Positions 1 through 5,654 of a DNA stretch of 9,365 nt are shown in pieces. The notes beneath the pieces were generated by a model. The model saw only the letters and a list, made by a program, of their open reading frames with translations. It made no database searches and was not told where the DNA came from. The translations under genes and the position numbers were made by a program. Positions within the stretch are counted from its first letter, which is position 1; every line of letters begins with the position of its first letter. The DNA comes from Roseiflexaceae bacterium (GTDB lineage: Bacteria > Chloroflexota > Chloroflexia > Chloroflexales > Roseiflexaceae), in NCBI GenBank assembly GCA_014381165.1, contig JACMIM010000310.1:1-9365 (forward strand), given 5' to 3'.

Positions 1-812
1 CTTTTGGTATGAATAATCCAAGCGGGGTCGTAAAGATCGAGCGCGGGTGTTTCGGTCAGCAGTGCCATGGTGGCTTCGTAATAAGACTGGATGGTGCCGA
101 CATCGGCCCAGTAGCCCTGGAAATGATGAGCTTGCACGCGGGTGCGGCGCACCAGATCCGGCATCAGGTCGCGCCCCAGGTTCTGCCCAGTCGAACTCGC
201 AAGCACGTCGAGCAGAAAGCTTTTGCTAAACACATAAATGCCCATCGAGGCCAGGCTGGAGCGCGAGCGGCGCGGCTTCTCCTGGAACTCGCTGACTGTA
301 CCATCGCCGTCGACCGTGACGATGCCATAGCGGCTGACCTCGTGCGGGCTGACTGCATGAACGGCCAGCGTGACATCGGCCTGGCGCTCCTGGTGGGCAC
401 TCAGCATGGGTTGGTAATCCATCTTGTAGATGTGATCGCCGGCCAGCACCAGCACGGCCTCTACATGCTGCTCGTCAATGAAATCGATATTGGCCCGCAG
501 CGCGTCGGCGTTGCCCTTTTGCCAGCTACCGCCCTCGCTGGTCATGTATGGGTGCAGCACGCGCACCCCGCCGATGCGCCGATCGAGATCCCAGGGCTTG
601 CCGACGCCGATATGCTCGATCAGGCTGCGGGGGCGGTACTGCGTCAGCACGCCGACATTGTAGATGCCCGAGTTGACGCAGTTCGACAGCGCGAAATCGA
701 TAATCCGGTACTTGCCAGCGAATGGCACCGCCGCCTCCGAGCGCTCGGCAGTCAGCACACTGAGCGCGGGGCTTTCGCCGCCGGCCAGGATGAGGGCGAG
801 TGTGCGAAGCAT
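1..812 (-). CDS. GlgC-like glucose-1-phosphate adenylyltransferase paralogue with degenerate ATP site (3' end outside window)
   Basis: The 270 complete codons visible cover the nucleotidyltransferase domain; the C-terminal beta-helix lies beyond the window edge. The start ATG is supported by AGGAG seven bases upstream (820-824). Family signatures present are PFAGKYRIIDF (30-40), NCVNSGIYNVGVLTQYRP, GDHIYKMDY with the metal-binding Asp at 126, the sugar-phosphate motif FQEKP (176-180), GIYVF and GYWADVGT with Asp237. The N-terminal loop is abnormal. GlgC normally has GGxGTRL...KRAKP; here it reads GGESPAL...ERSEAA. The residues matching E. coli Arg32 and Lys42 are therefore Ala16 and Glu26, and the WYxGTADA motif is WQKGNADA. 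Known family parallel: plant AGPase large subunits and firmicute GlgD are impaired partners of a catalytic subunit. Inference: this is a modulatory subunit of the GlgC encoded just upstream. The frame is open throughout, so it is not a simple pseudogene. The enzyme family is certain; its activity is not. Confidence 0.9.
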   Translation of the reverse strand, partial: MLRTLALILAGGESPALSVLTAERSEAAVPFAGKYRIIDFALSNCVNSGIYNVGVLTQYRPRSLIEHIGVGKPWDLDRRIGGVRVLHPYMTSEGGSWQKGNADALRANIDFIDEQHVEAVLVLAGDHIYKMDYQPMLSAHQERQADVTLAVHAVSPHEVSRYGIVTVDGDGTVSEFQEKPRRSRSSLASMGIYVFSKSFLLDVLASSTGQNLGRDLMPDLVRRTRVQAHHFQGYWADVGTIQSYYEATMALLTETPALDLYDPAWIIHTK

Positions 813-819
813 GATGTGA

Positions 820-824
820 CTCCT
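820..824 (-). promoter_or_regulatory. Ribosome binding site of the GlgC-like paralogue
   Basis: AGGAG lies seven bases before the ATG at 812. It directly abuts the octamer hairpin that fills the gap after glgC, so folding of that hairpin could affect access to it. Confidence 0.6.
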
Positions 825-896
825 GACGAGATGACAAGATGACGAGATGACGAACGCCTTGTGTTCTTGTCATCTTGTCATCTTGTCACCTTGTCA
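824..896. repeat. Period-8 inverted repeat between the two glg genes
   Basis: Two arms of about four octamers each face each other around a short loop (about 855-863). On the minus strand the right arm reads TGACAAG, GTGACAAG, ATGACAAG, ATGACAAG (896 down to 864). The left arm (824-854) carries the complementary units with G/A variants. The arm pairs over about 30 bases with a few G/A mismatches and one two-base offset. The glgC stop codon (TGA, 894-896) is the first three bases of the first octamer. The hairpin occupies almost the whole 81-nt gap, so in a glgC-paralogue mRNA it would sit between the two cistrons. There is no T tract, so it does not look like a standard terminator. Confidence 0.8.
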
Positions 897-2147
897 GATA
901 GTTTCCCCCGACGCGACCAGATCAGCCGAAAAATCTTCCTCGTCGCGGTCGGCGTTGATCACAACATTGCGGCCAATCGTCAGGCCAGCCGGGATGTGTG
1001 CGCCTTTGCCGACGACCGTAATGCCAGTGGTAAGCCGGTCGGGTTGGGCTTTATTGACGATCGTCATGTCGTCGCCATAGCCAAGCTTGACACCAGCACC
1101 GATCACCACACACTTGTCGACGATCACCTTATCCAGCACTGCGCCGGGGCCAATCCAGGTGTCGTTCATCACCACGCTATCGCGCACAATTGCGCCGGGC
1201 GAAACATACACGCCTGGCGAGAGCACCGAGCGCTCGACCTGGCCGCGTACCGTGCAGCCATTGCAGATCATGCTGCGGCTGACGCGGGCCTGCGGGCCGA
1301 GCTTGGCGGGCGGGCGCTCCTCGGAGCGGGTGTGAATCACCCAATCGGGGGCATAGAGCTGAAGCGTGTTGGCTGGATCCAGCAACTCGATACTGGTCTG
1401 CCAGTACGACTCGATCGTGCCGACATCGACCCAGTAGCCCTCGAACGGGTAGGCGACAACGGTATCCTGGCCGATCATGGCTGGAATGACATGTTTCCCA
1501 AAATCGATGCGTGAGGCATCTGCACCGCCCTCACTCAGCCGCCGCTTGAGCGCTTCGGCGTTGAAGACATAGATGCCCATGGAGGCCAGCGTGCCTTTAT
1601 CGCGGGCTTTGGGTTTTTCGCTAAACTCGACTATGCGCATCTGTTCGTCGGTGGTCATGATGCCGAAGCGATCGGTTTCCTCCAGCGGCACATGCATAAC
1701 CGCCACGGTCAGGTCGGCAGCATGGCGCTGGTGGTAGGCCAGAATAGCGCTGTAGTCCATCTTGTAAATGTGGTCGCCGGAAAGCACCAGCACGGTGTCG
1801 GCACGGCGCTCGCTGATATAGCTCAGGTTCTGGAGGATCGCGTCGGAGGTGCCCTTGTACCAGCTTTCCTCGCGGCGGCCCTGGTAGGGCTGAAGCAGCT
1901 GCACGCCGCCCTGGTTGCGGTCGAGATCCCAGGGCTTGCCATTGCCGATATGGGCGTTGAGCGAATGCGGGCGGTACTGCGTCAGCACGGCGACATCGTA
2001 GATGCCGGAGTTGACGCAGTTCGAGAGCGTGAAATCGATGATCCGGAACTTACCGGCGAACGGCACGGACGGCTTGGCGCGCTTTTCGGACAGCACGCTG
2101 AGGCGGGTTCCCTCGCCGCCGGCCAGCAACATAGCGACAACTCGCAC
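894..2147 (-). CDS. glgC: Glucose-1-phosphate adenylyltransferase (ADP-glucose pyrophosphorylase)
   Basis: This 417-residue enzyme makes ADP-glucose and pyrophosphate from ATP and glucose-1-phosphate, the committed step of bacterial glycogen synthesis, in the cytosol as a tetramer. Its length is typical for GlgC. The N-terminal nucleotidyltransferase domain has the complete ATP loop GGEGTRL (10-16) with Arg15, then KRAKPSVPF with Lys25. It also has WYKGTSDA (96-103), GDHIYKMDY with Asp125, EKP (177-179), GIYVF (191-195) and GYWVDVGT with Asp241. Residues from about 290 to 417 form the left-handed beta-helix, seen as repeats such as GVYVSPGAIVRDSVV and VVIGAGVKLG. The start is GTG, chosen because GGGAGG sits six bases upstream and the next in-frame ATG (codon 6) would cut into the first beta strand. 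It is followed after 81 nt by a paralogue that lacks Arg15 and Lys25 equivalents. Confidence 0.96.
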   Translation of the reverse strand: MRVVAMLLAGGEGTRLSVLSEKRAKPSVPFAGKFRIIDFTLSNCVNSGIYDVAVLTQYRPHSLNAHIGNGKPWDLDRNQGGVQLLQPYQGRREESWYKGTSDAILQNLSYISERRADTVLVLSGDHIYKMDYSAILAYHQRHAADLTVAVMHVPLEETDRFGIMTTDEQMRIVEFSEKPKARDKGTLASMGIYVFNAEALKRRLSEGGADASRIDFGKHVIPAMIGQDTVVAYPFEGYWVDVGTIESYWQTSIELLDPANTLQLYAPDWVIHTRSEERPPAKLGPQARVSRSMICNGCTVRGQVERSVLSPGVYVSPGAIVRDSVVMNDTWIGPGAVLDKVIVDKCVVIGAGVKLGYGDDMTIVNKAQPDRLTTGITVVGKGAHIPAGLTIGRNVVINADRDEEDFSADLVASGETI

Positions 2148-2153
2148 GGGGTA

Positions 2154-2159
2154 CCTCCC
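2154..2159 (-). promoter_or_regulatory. Ribosome binding site fixing the GTG start of glgC
   Basis: GGGAGG is followed by TACCCC and then GTG, a strong Shine-Dalgarno at ideal spacing. It supports the GTG at 2147 over the ATG five codons further in. Confidence 0.75.
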
Positions 2160-2184
2160 GATTCAGTTTGGGTGTGGTGTGCGT

Positions 2185-2193
2185 AGTGTACCA
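2185..2193 (-). promoter_or_regulatory. Candidate extended -10 promoter of glgC
   Basis: On the minus strand the sequence is TGGTACACT, an extended -10 (TG, one base, then TACACT). There is no recognisable -35 at 16-18 bases. It predicts a leader of about 30 nt before the GTG. The same CCGTGGTA core recurs at the hisC promoter candidate. It was recognised by eye only. Confidence 0.45.
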
Positions 2194-2256
2194 CGGAAGC
2201 GCGGCGGGGCGGCGGGAGGGTGTTATAGTGCAATCAATGTCAGACAACGCCGGGGC

Positions 2257-2324
2257 GGCGGGCCTCGTGCCCGCCCACGATGCAACGCAGCGAGGATCGA
2301 TGTGGGCGGGTTTCGTACCCGCCC
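2257..2324. repeat. Pair of GC-rich hairpins of one family
   Basis: The first hairpin is GGCGGGC / GCCCGCC around CTCGT (2257-2275). The second is GGGCGGGT / ACCCGCCC around TTCGT (2304-2324). Both stems are perfect, and the loops differ by one base. They lie between the end of hisN and the glgC promoter candidate. No T tract follows either on either strand, so they are repeats rather than clear terminators. Confidence 0.7.
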
Positions 2325-2369
2325 CAACCGGCGAAGACTGGCGAGCGTGGTGGGGGGCAGCGGGGCGTT

Positions 2370-2397
2370 AAAAAAAATCGCCCCCACTACGTGGTGG
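2370..2397 (-). terminator. Possible intrinsic terminator of hisN
   Basis: Reading the minus strand, the end of hisN can fold as a seven-pair stem with one mismatch (C-rich arm, GTA loop, GTGGGGG arm; 2381-2397). It is followed by CGA and eight consecutive T (2370-2377). The stem overlaps the hisN stop codon (2387-2389). If real, it would separate hisN from glgC transcription, which fits glgC having its own promoter candidate. The stem is short and imperfect, so confidence is moderate. Confidence 0.45.
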
Positions 2398-3175
2398 AAT
2401 CTACCTGGGAAATGATTCGCAGCACGTCCGCCAGCACCAGCCCGTTGGTCGCAATCGCCTCGCTGGCGTTGATGGTGGGCGTGCCCTGCCAGTCGGTGAA
2501 TGTGCCGCCAGCCTCCTGGAGCACCGGCAGCAGCGCCGCGCAATCCCAGATGCTCATCGCCGGGTCCAGCATGACCTCGGCGCGCCCGGTGGCGACCAGC
2601 GCGTAGCCATACGCATCGCCCCATGTGCGCTGCATCTTGGTTGCGGCGACCAGGCGGCGGTAGGCTGCGCCGCGCCCGTAGCGCTCCATCGATTCCGCGT
2701 CGGTAGCAAGCAGCAGTGCATCGGCCAGGTTGCTGGTGCGGGAAACGTGCGCGCGCCGCCCGTTCCAACTGCAGCCGAGGCCCTGCGCGGCCACCAGCAA
2801 CTCGCCAAGCGGCGGGAGGTTGACTGCGCCCACAACCGGCAGGCCCTCACGCTCCAGCCCGACCAGCACGGCGTACATTGGCACGCCGCGCACAAAGGTC
2901 TTGGTGCCGTCGATCGGGTCGAGAATCCAGCGGAACGACGCGCCCGGCCGGGTCTCGCCCTCTTCCTCGCCAAGAATCGAGTGGTGCGGAAAGCGCGCCG
3001 CGATCAGCTCGCGCATCAGCCGCTCGCTCTGGCGGTCGGCGACTGTAACTGGCGATTCGTCGGCCTTCAGTTCGGTTGCGATCTCGGTTTGAAAGTAGCG
3101 CAGTGTGACCCGCCCGGCGTTCCAGGCCAGCTCGGCGGCGAAGTCTTTGAGCGATTCAAGCGATTCGTTGGTCAT
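2387..3175 (-). CDS. hisN: Histidinol-phosphatase of the inositol monophosphatase family
   Basis: This 262-residue Mg-dependent phosphatase has the IMPase fold. Visible motifs are DESPVTVAD (39-47), the metal-binding loop GEEEG (69-73), motif A DPIDGT (86-91), and motif B WDCAALLPVLQEAGG (210-224) with metal ligand Asp211. The sequence KTFVRGVPMYA after motif A and GGTFTDWQG after motif B are hallmarks of the HisN branch known from actinobacteria and plants, rather than of inositol or fructose bisphosphatases. HisN removes the phosphate from L-histidinol phosphate, the penultimate stage of histidine synthesis. hisC, which makes that substrate, is one gene upstream (start 5485), supporting the assignment. 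The start ATG has AGGAA about seven bases upstream. Two CACGAAG hairpins fill the 220-nt gap in front. Other IMPase activity cannot be excluded from sequence alone. Confidence 0.85.
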   Translation of the reverse strand: MTNESLESLKDFAAELAWNAGRVTLRYFQTEIATELKADESPVTVADRQSERLMRELIAARFPHHSILGEEEGETRPGASFRWILDPIDGTKTFVRGVPMYAVLVGLEREGLPVVGAVNLPPLGELLVAAQGLGCSWNGRRAHVSRTSNLADALLLATDAESMERYGRGAAYRRLVAATKMQRTWGDAYGYALVATGRAEVMLDPAMSIWDCAALLPVLQEAGGTFTDWQGTPTINASEAIATNGLVLADVLRIISQVDSTT

Positions 3176-3195
3176 GGGTTTGTTCCTGCATTTTT

Positions 3196-3265
3196 ACCGC
3201 GAAGAGCGCGAAGAGCGCGAAGAACACAGAAGGGTTTCCAAACTTCGTGTCCTTCGTGTCCGTCT
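3196..3265. repeat. CACGAAG-type period-9 inverted repeat, copy A
   Basis: The left arm (3196-3232) is built of GCGAAGAGC nonamers ending in AACACAGAAG. The right arm (3243-3265) is CTTCGTGTC repeated. The arms pair imperfectly because the left one carries GCGC variants. It shares 37 of 40 bases with copy B about 100 bases further on. Short plus-strand open frames here translate into REEREEREEH-like strings, which are repeat artefacts rather than proteins. Confidence 0.8.
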
Positions 3266-3294
3266 CACGATTCTACGGAGTTCCGGCATTTTTT

Positions 3295-3367
3295 ACCACG
3301 AAGGACACGAAGAACACAGAAGGTTTTCTGAACTTCGTGTCCTTCGTGGGCTTCTATGCTTCGTGGT
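3295..3367. repeat. CACGAAG-type period-9 inverted repeat, copy B
   Basis: A perfect 17-base stem is formed by CCACGAAGGACACGAAG (3296-3312) and its reverse complement (3333-3349), around a 20-base loop containing AACACAGAAGG. A further GCTTCGTGG unit follows at 3358-3366. It lies between the SH3/membrane gene and hisN and has no T tract. Confidence 0.85.
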
Positions 3368-3395
3368 GGTGAGTAGATTCCCACTCCATATCATT

Positions 3396-4064
3396 CTATT
3401 CTGGGGCAATAGGAACGCGACTGTCGGTCTCTGACGCGACATCAAGCAGGGTCGCACTCACCCAGCCAATCACCCCACGCTGGTTAAGAATGAAATACCA
3501 GCTCGACTGTTGGGTCTTTTTGAGCAATTGAACCTGTTCGCCTGCATTGATTTGGTCGAGTACAGCCCCATCAACTGGGCGTTCGCGCACATTGCCACCA
3601 TTGGACACGACTGCAGTGTAAGTTTCTACTGCTGGATTCGGTTCAAGCACTTGTATAACTGGTGTGGCAGCAAGCAGTGCCACAATTGGTTCAGCAGCGA
3701 GAGCCGCAGGTACGGCGGTTGATGATGCGGCTGGCGTAACCACAGCAACAGAAGCAGATTCGCCCACCGATCGAACAAGCTCCTGCATCTGCTGGCCCGC
3801 CCATTGCTGCGCCAGCGGGTTGGTTGGCAACGAGCCAAAGAAGTAGGCCATGCCCATCGACAAACCAGCCGCACAGCACACACGGAGAACACCTGATGGT
3901 TTACGTTCGATGACGATCACTAGCAACGACCCCAAGAGCGTTCCTGCCAAAAACATCAGGCCCAATCCACCGAATGTAAGATCAGGTAGCATTCCGGCAA
4001 TAAAGCCAAACGCACCTGCACAGCTGATCACAAAACCCAACACTTCGTTGCTGAAGCGCTTCAC
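3396..4064 (-). CDS. Membrane protein with three N-terminal helices and a C-terminal bacterial SH3 domain
   Basis: This is a 222-residue protein of unknown function. Three hydrophobic segments at about 8-26, 31-53 and 62-78 should be membrane helices. The stretch 100-150 is an Ala/Val/Pro-rich linker. Residues 152-208 form an SH3b-like domain: NVRERP (158-163), a glycine turn AGEQVQLLKK (174-183), SSWYFI (187-192) and GWVSATLL (200-207). In known bacterial proteins such domains often bind cell-wall or other peptides outside the membrane. That role is inferred here. The start is GTG, with only a weak AGAAAG eight bases upstream, so the exact start is uncertain. By eye the GC content is near half, clearly lower than its neighbours, which may indicate acquisition. 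It separates hisC from hisN without an obvious link to histidine synthesis. Confidence 0.8.
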   Translation of the reverse strand: MKRFSNEVLGFVISCAGAFGFIAGMLPDLTFGGLGLMFLAGTLLGSLLVIVIERKPSGVLRVCCAAGLSMGMAYFFGSLPTNPLAQQWAGQQMQELVRSVGESASVAVVTPAASSTAVPAALAAEPIVALLAATPVIQVLEPNPAVETYTAVVSNGGNVRERPVDGAVLDQINAGEQVQLLKKTQQSSWYFILNQRGVIGWVSATLLDVASETDSRVPIAPE

Positions 4065-4372
4065 AATGATTACTTTCTACGATGTTAGCTGCGATGTTCA
4101 TGCTGTTATCTTCGCATGGCTTTCAGATTGTGGTGCCGCTTGTTTTCAGCCAAATCGGTAGCAATGTGTTGGCTAGGTTTTTCTCGCTTCGCCCTGCGCG
4201 GGTGCCACCCGACTACCCGGCCACCCGGTCACGTTCCCGCCGGTCGAAGCATGTGCGAGCAGGCGCAGACGTAGCCGATTTTTAGTAGCAGTGGCGCGAG
4301 AGCATTGGGGCGATCAAATTGGGCAAATGCTTCGCCCCTACAGGGGTGCCACGCGGCCACGCGGCCACCCGG
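4065..4372. other. 308-base intergenic region upstream of the SH3 gene and downstream of hisC
   Basis: From 4065 to about 4185 the sequence is comparatively AT-rich and presumably holds the SH3 gene promoter, although I see no convincing -10/-35 pair. From 4186 onward it consists of repeats: a 43-base direct repeat (4201-4243 and 4345-4387) and a small hairpin GGGCAAATGCTTCGCCC at 4321-4337. That hairpin resembles a short dispersed repeat I associate with Chloroflexota and cyanobacterial genomes. I find no gene here. Confidence 0.7.
4201..4243. repeat. Period-8 direct repeat, distal copy
   Basis: It matches 38 of 43 bases of the copy at 4345-4387. On the minus strand it reads as octamers GTGACCGG, GTGGCCGG, GTAGTCGG, GTGGCACC. 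It includes a displaced copy of the last codons of hisC (CGGGAACGTGA). Similarity continues for another ~15 bases on the 5' side (TCGCCC...GGGTGCC) with small indels. Confidence 0.75.
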
Positions 4373-4387
4373 TCACGTTCCCGGCGG
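4345..4387. repeat. Period-8 direct repeat, copy overlapping the hisC stop
   Basis: On the minus strand it reads GTGACCGG, GTGGCCGC, GTGGCCGC, GTGGCACC. The hisC stop TGA (4373-4375) is bases 2-4 of the first octamer, and the last four hisC residues (PPGT) fall inside the repeat. Another copy is at 4201-4243. Confidence 0.75.
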
Positions 4388-5485
4388 CACGAATTGCGCC
4401 ACCGCGCCGATCACCGCGTCGTTTTGCGCGGGCGTGCCGATGCTGATGCGAATGCAATCGGCCAGCGCGGGCGTGGTGTAGTGTCGAATCAGGATGCCCT
4501 GCGCTTCGAGATGCTGCTTGATGGCGAAGGCGCTTTGCTGGCCATCGCCCGCCGTGATTCGGCACAGGATGAAGTTGGCTCGGCTGGGGAAGGGCGCAAT
4601 CAACGGCAACGCCACCAGCGCCGCAAACAGGCGGGCGCGCTCGGCGATCAGCCGATCGACGTTGACCAGCAGATACGGCAGATCGGCCAGCGAGGCGATT
4701 GCGGCCTGCTCGGCGGCACAGTTGAGATTGTAGGGCTGCTTGATCTTCCACAGGTGCGTGACCAATCCCTCCGGCACCACGCCGTAGCCAACCCGTAGCC
4801 CAGCCAGCCCAGCCCACTTCGAGAAGGTGCGCAGTACGACCAGGTTGGAGCGTTGGCCCACGAGATCGACCACACTCTCGCCCGCGAACTCGGCGTAGGC
4901 CTCGTCGACGACCACCAGCATGGGCAGCTCCAGCAGCCGCTCGATCTGATCGCGCGGGGAAAGCGTGCCAGTTGGGTTGTTGGGGTTGGCGATGAAGACC
5001 ATTTTTGGCCGCTCGCGCTCGGCAGCCTCGGCAATAGCATCGATGTCCAGCCCCCAGTCGATGCTGCGCGGCACACTGACCACGCGGGCCGCAAACAGCT
5101 GTGCATCGAACGGGTACATCCCAAAGGTCGGCCCGCAATTGATAATCGCATCGCCCGGCGTCAGAAAGGCGCGCATAAGCAGGTCGATCAGTTCGTCGGA
5201 GCCTGCCCCGCAGATGATTTGTGCCTTGGGCACATCGAGATACGCGCAGAGCGCCTCGCGCAGCAGATTATGCTCGGGATCCGGGTAGATCGCGTAGTGC
5301 GGGTACGCGCGTAAGGCGGCCAACGCACGCGGCGAGGGGCCGTAGGGATTTTCGTTGGCGTCGAGCTTGACGATCTGCTCGATCGGGCGGCCCAGGCGGG
5401 CAGCCAACATCTCCAGCGGCACGATCGGGTGGTACGGCTCAAGCGCGGCAATATCGGGACGCAGTAGGTGCGTGATTTCAGGCAT
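4373..5485 (-). CDS. hisC: Histidinol-phosphate aminotransferase
   Basis: This 370-residue PLP enzyme of fold type I transfers the amino group of glutamate to imidazole-acetol phosphate, giving L-histidinol phosphate. Motifs in order are LDANENPYGPS (41-51), GAGSDELID (93-101), NPNNPTG (167-173), DEAYAEF with the pyridine-N-binding Asp194, and FSKWAGLAGLRVGYG (221-235) with the PLP lysine Lys223 and Arg231. RISIGT (346-351) near the end carries the substrate-binding Arg. Length is normal for HisC. The start ATG has GAGGAAG about five bases upstream, and an extended -10 sits about 35 bases before it. The last four codons and the stop lie within a repeat element. The product is the substrate of the HisN encoded two genes downstream, which makes HisC more likely than another class-I aminotransferase such as CobC or an aromatic aminotransferase. 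Confidence 0.93.
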   Translation of the reverse strand: MPEITHLLRPDIAALEPYHPIVPLEMLAARLGRPIEQIVKLDANENPYGPSPRALAALRAYPHYAIYPDPEHNLLREALCAYLDVPKAQIICGAGSDELIDLLMRAFLTPGDAIINCGPTFGMYPFDAQLFAARVVSVPRSIDWGLDIDAIAEAAERERPKMVFIANPNNPTGTLSPRDQIERLLELPMLVVVDEAYAEFAGESVVDLVGQRSNLVVLRTFSKWAGLAGLRVGYGVVPEGLVTHLWKIKQPYNLNCAAEQAAIASLADLPYLLVNVDRLIAERARLFAALVALPLIAPFPSRANFILCRITAGDGQQSAFAIKQHLEAQGILIRHYTTPALADCIRISIGTPAQNDAVIGAVAQFVPPGT

Positions 5486-5519
5486 AGCTTCCTCGGTGTA
5501 AGCGCCGTTGTGTGAAGCT

Positions 5520-5528
5520 ATGATACCA
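5520..5528 (-). promoter_or_regulatory. Candidate extended -10 promoter of hisC
   Basis: The minus strand reads TGGTATCAT, a good extended -10. There is no clear -35 (GTTCCA at 17 bases is poor). The predicted leader is about 28 nt. I saw no run of His codons or attenuator in it. Confidence 0.5.
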
Positions 5529-5538
5529 CGGGCGGATA

Positions 5539-5588
5539 GAATTGGAACGCGGCCAGAATCGGAACGCGGGGGCTAGCCGCGCGGCTAC
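5539..5588. repeat. 50-base direct repeat with internal palindrome, copy 1
   Basis: It matches copy 2 (5602-5651) at 47 of 50 bases. It contains the perfect 14-base palindrome TAGCCGCGCGGCTA (5574-5587). It lies between the DUF2171 gene and the hisC promoter candidate. Confidence 0.85.
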
Positions 5589-5601
5589 GATCGGGCCGTG
5601 G

Positions 5602-5651
5602 GAATTGGAACCCGGCCAGAATCGGAACGCGGGGGCTAGCCCTGCGGCTAC
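5602..5651. repeat. 50-base direct repeat with internal palindrome, copy 2
   Basis: This is the second unit of the tandem pair, offset by 63 bases. Its palindrome is imperfect (TAGCCCTGCGGCTA, 5637-5650). It ends three bases outside the stop codon of the DUF2171 gene, so a transcript of that gene would run straight into it. Confidence 0.85.
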
Positions 5652-5654
5652 AAG

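Noticed and set aside
1..812. Pseudogene or frameshifted glgC
   Set aside because: The loop around residues 13-28 is abnormal, but the frame is open, the ribosome binding site is good, and motifs downstream are intact, which points to altered function rather than decay.
9..842. 277-codon plus-strand open frame over the GlgC paralogue
   Set aside because: The opposite strand encodes an unambiguous GlgC-family protein with conserved motifs throughout; this frame is its GC-rich shadow.
2223..2768. Minus-strand 181-codon frame overlapping hisN
   Set aside because: Arg/Gly/Ala-rich composition without any domain; it is a shadow of hisN in another frame.
3196..3367. CRISPR array
   Set aside because: The units are palindromic nonamers without spacers of uniform length and without cas genes nearby.
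3105..3434. Plus-strand open frame translating into EEREEREEHRR and HEGHEEH strings
   Set aside because: It is a translation of the CACGAAG hairpins plus the antisense of hisN, with no ribosome binding site. Such Glu/Arg/His strings are a typical repeat artefact.
5486..5654. His-operon attenuator or T-box riboswitch in front of hisC
   Set aside because: The predicted leader is only about 28 nt and contains no His codon run, T-box sequence or terminator hairpin.
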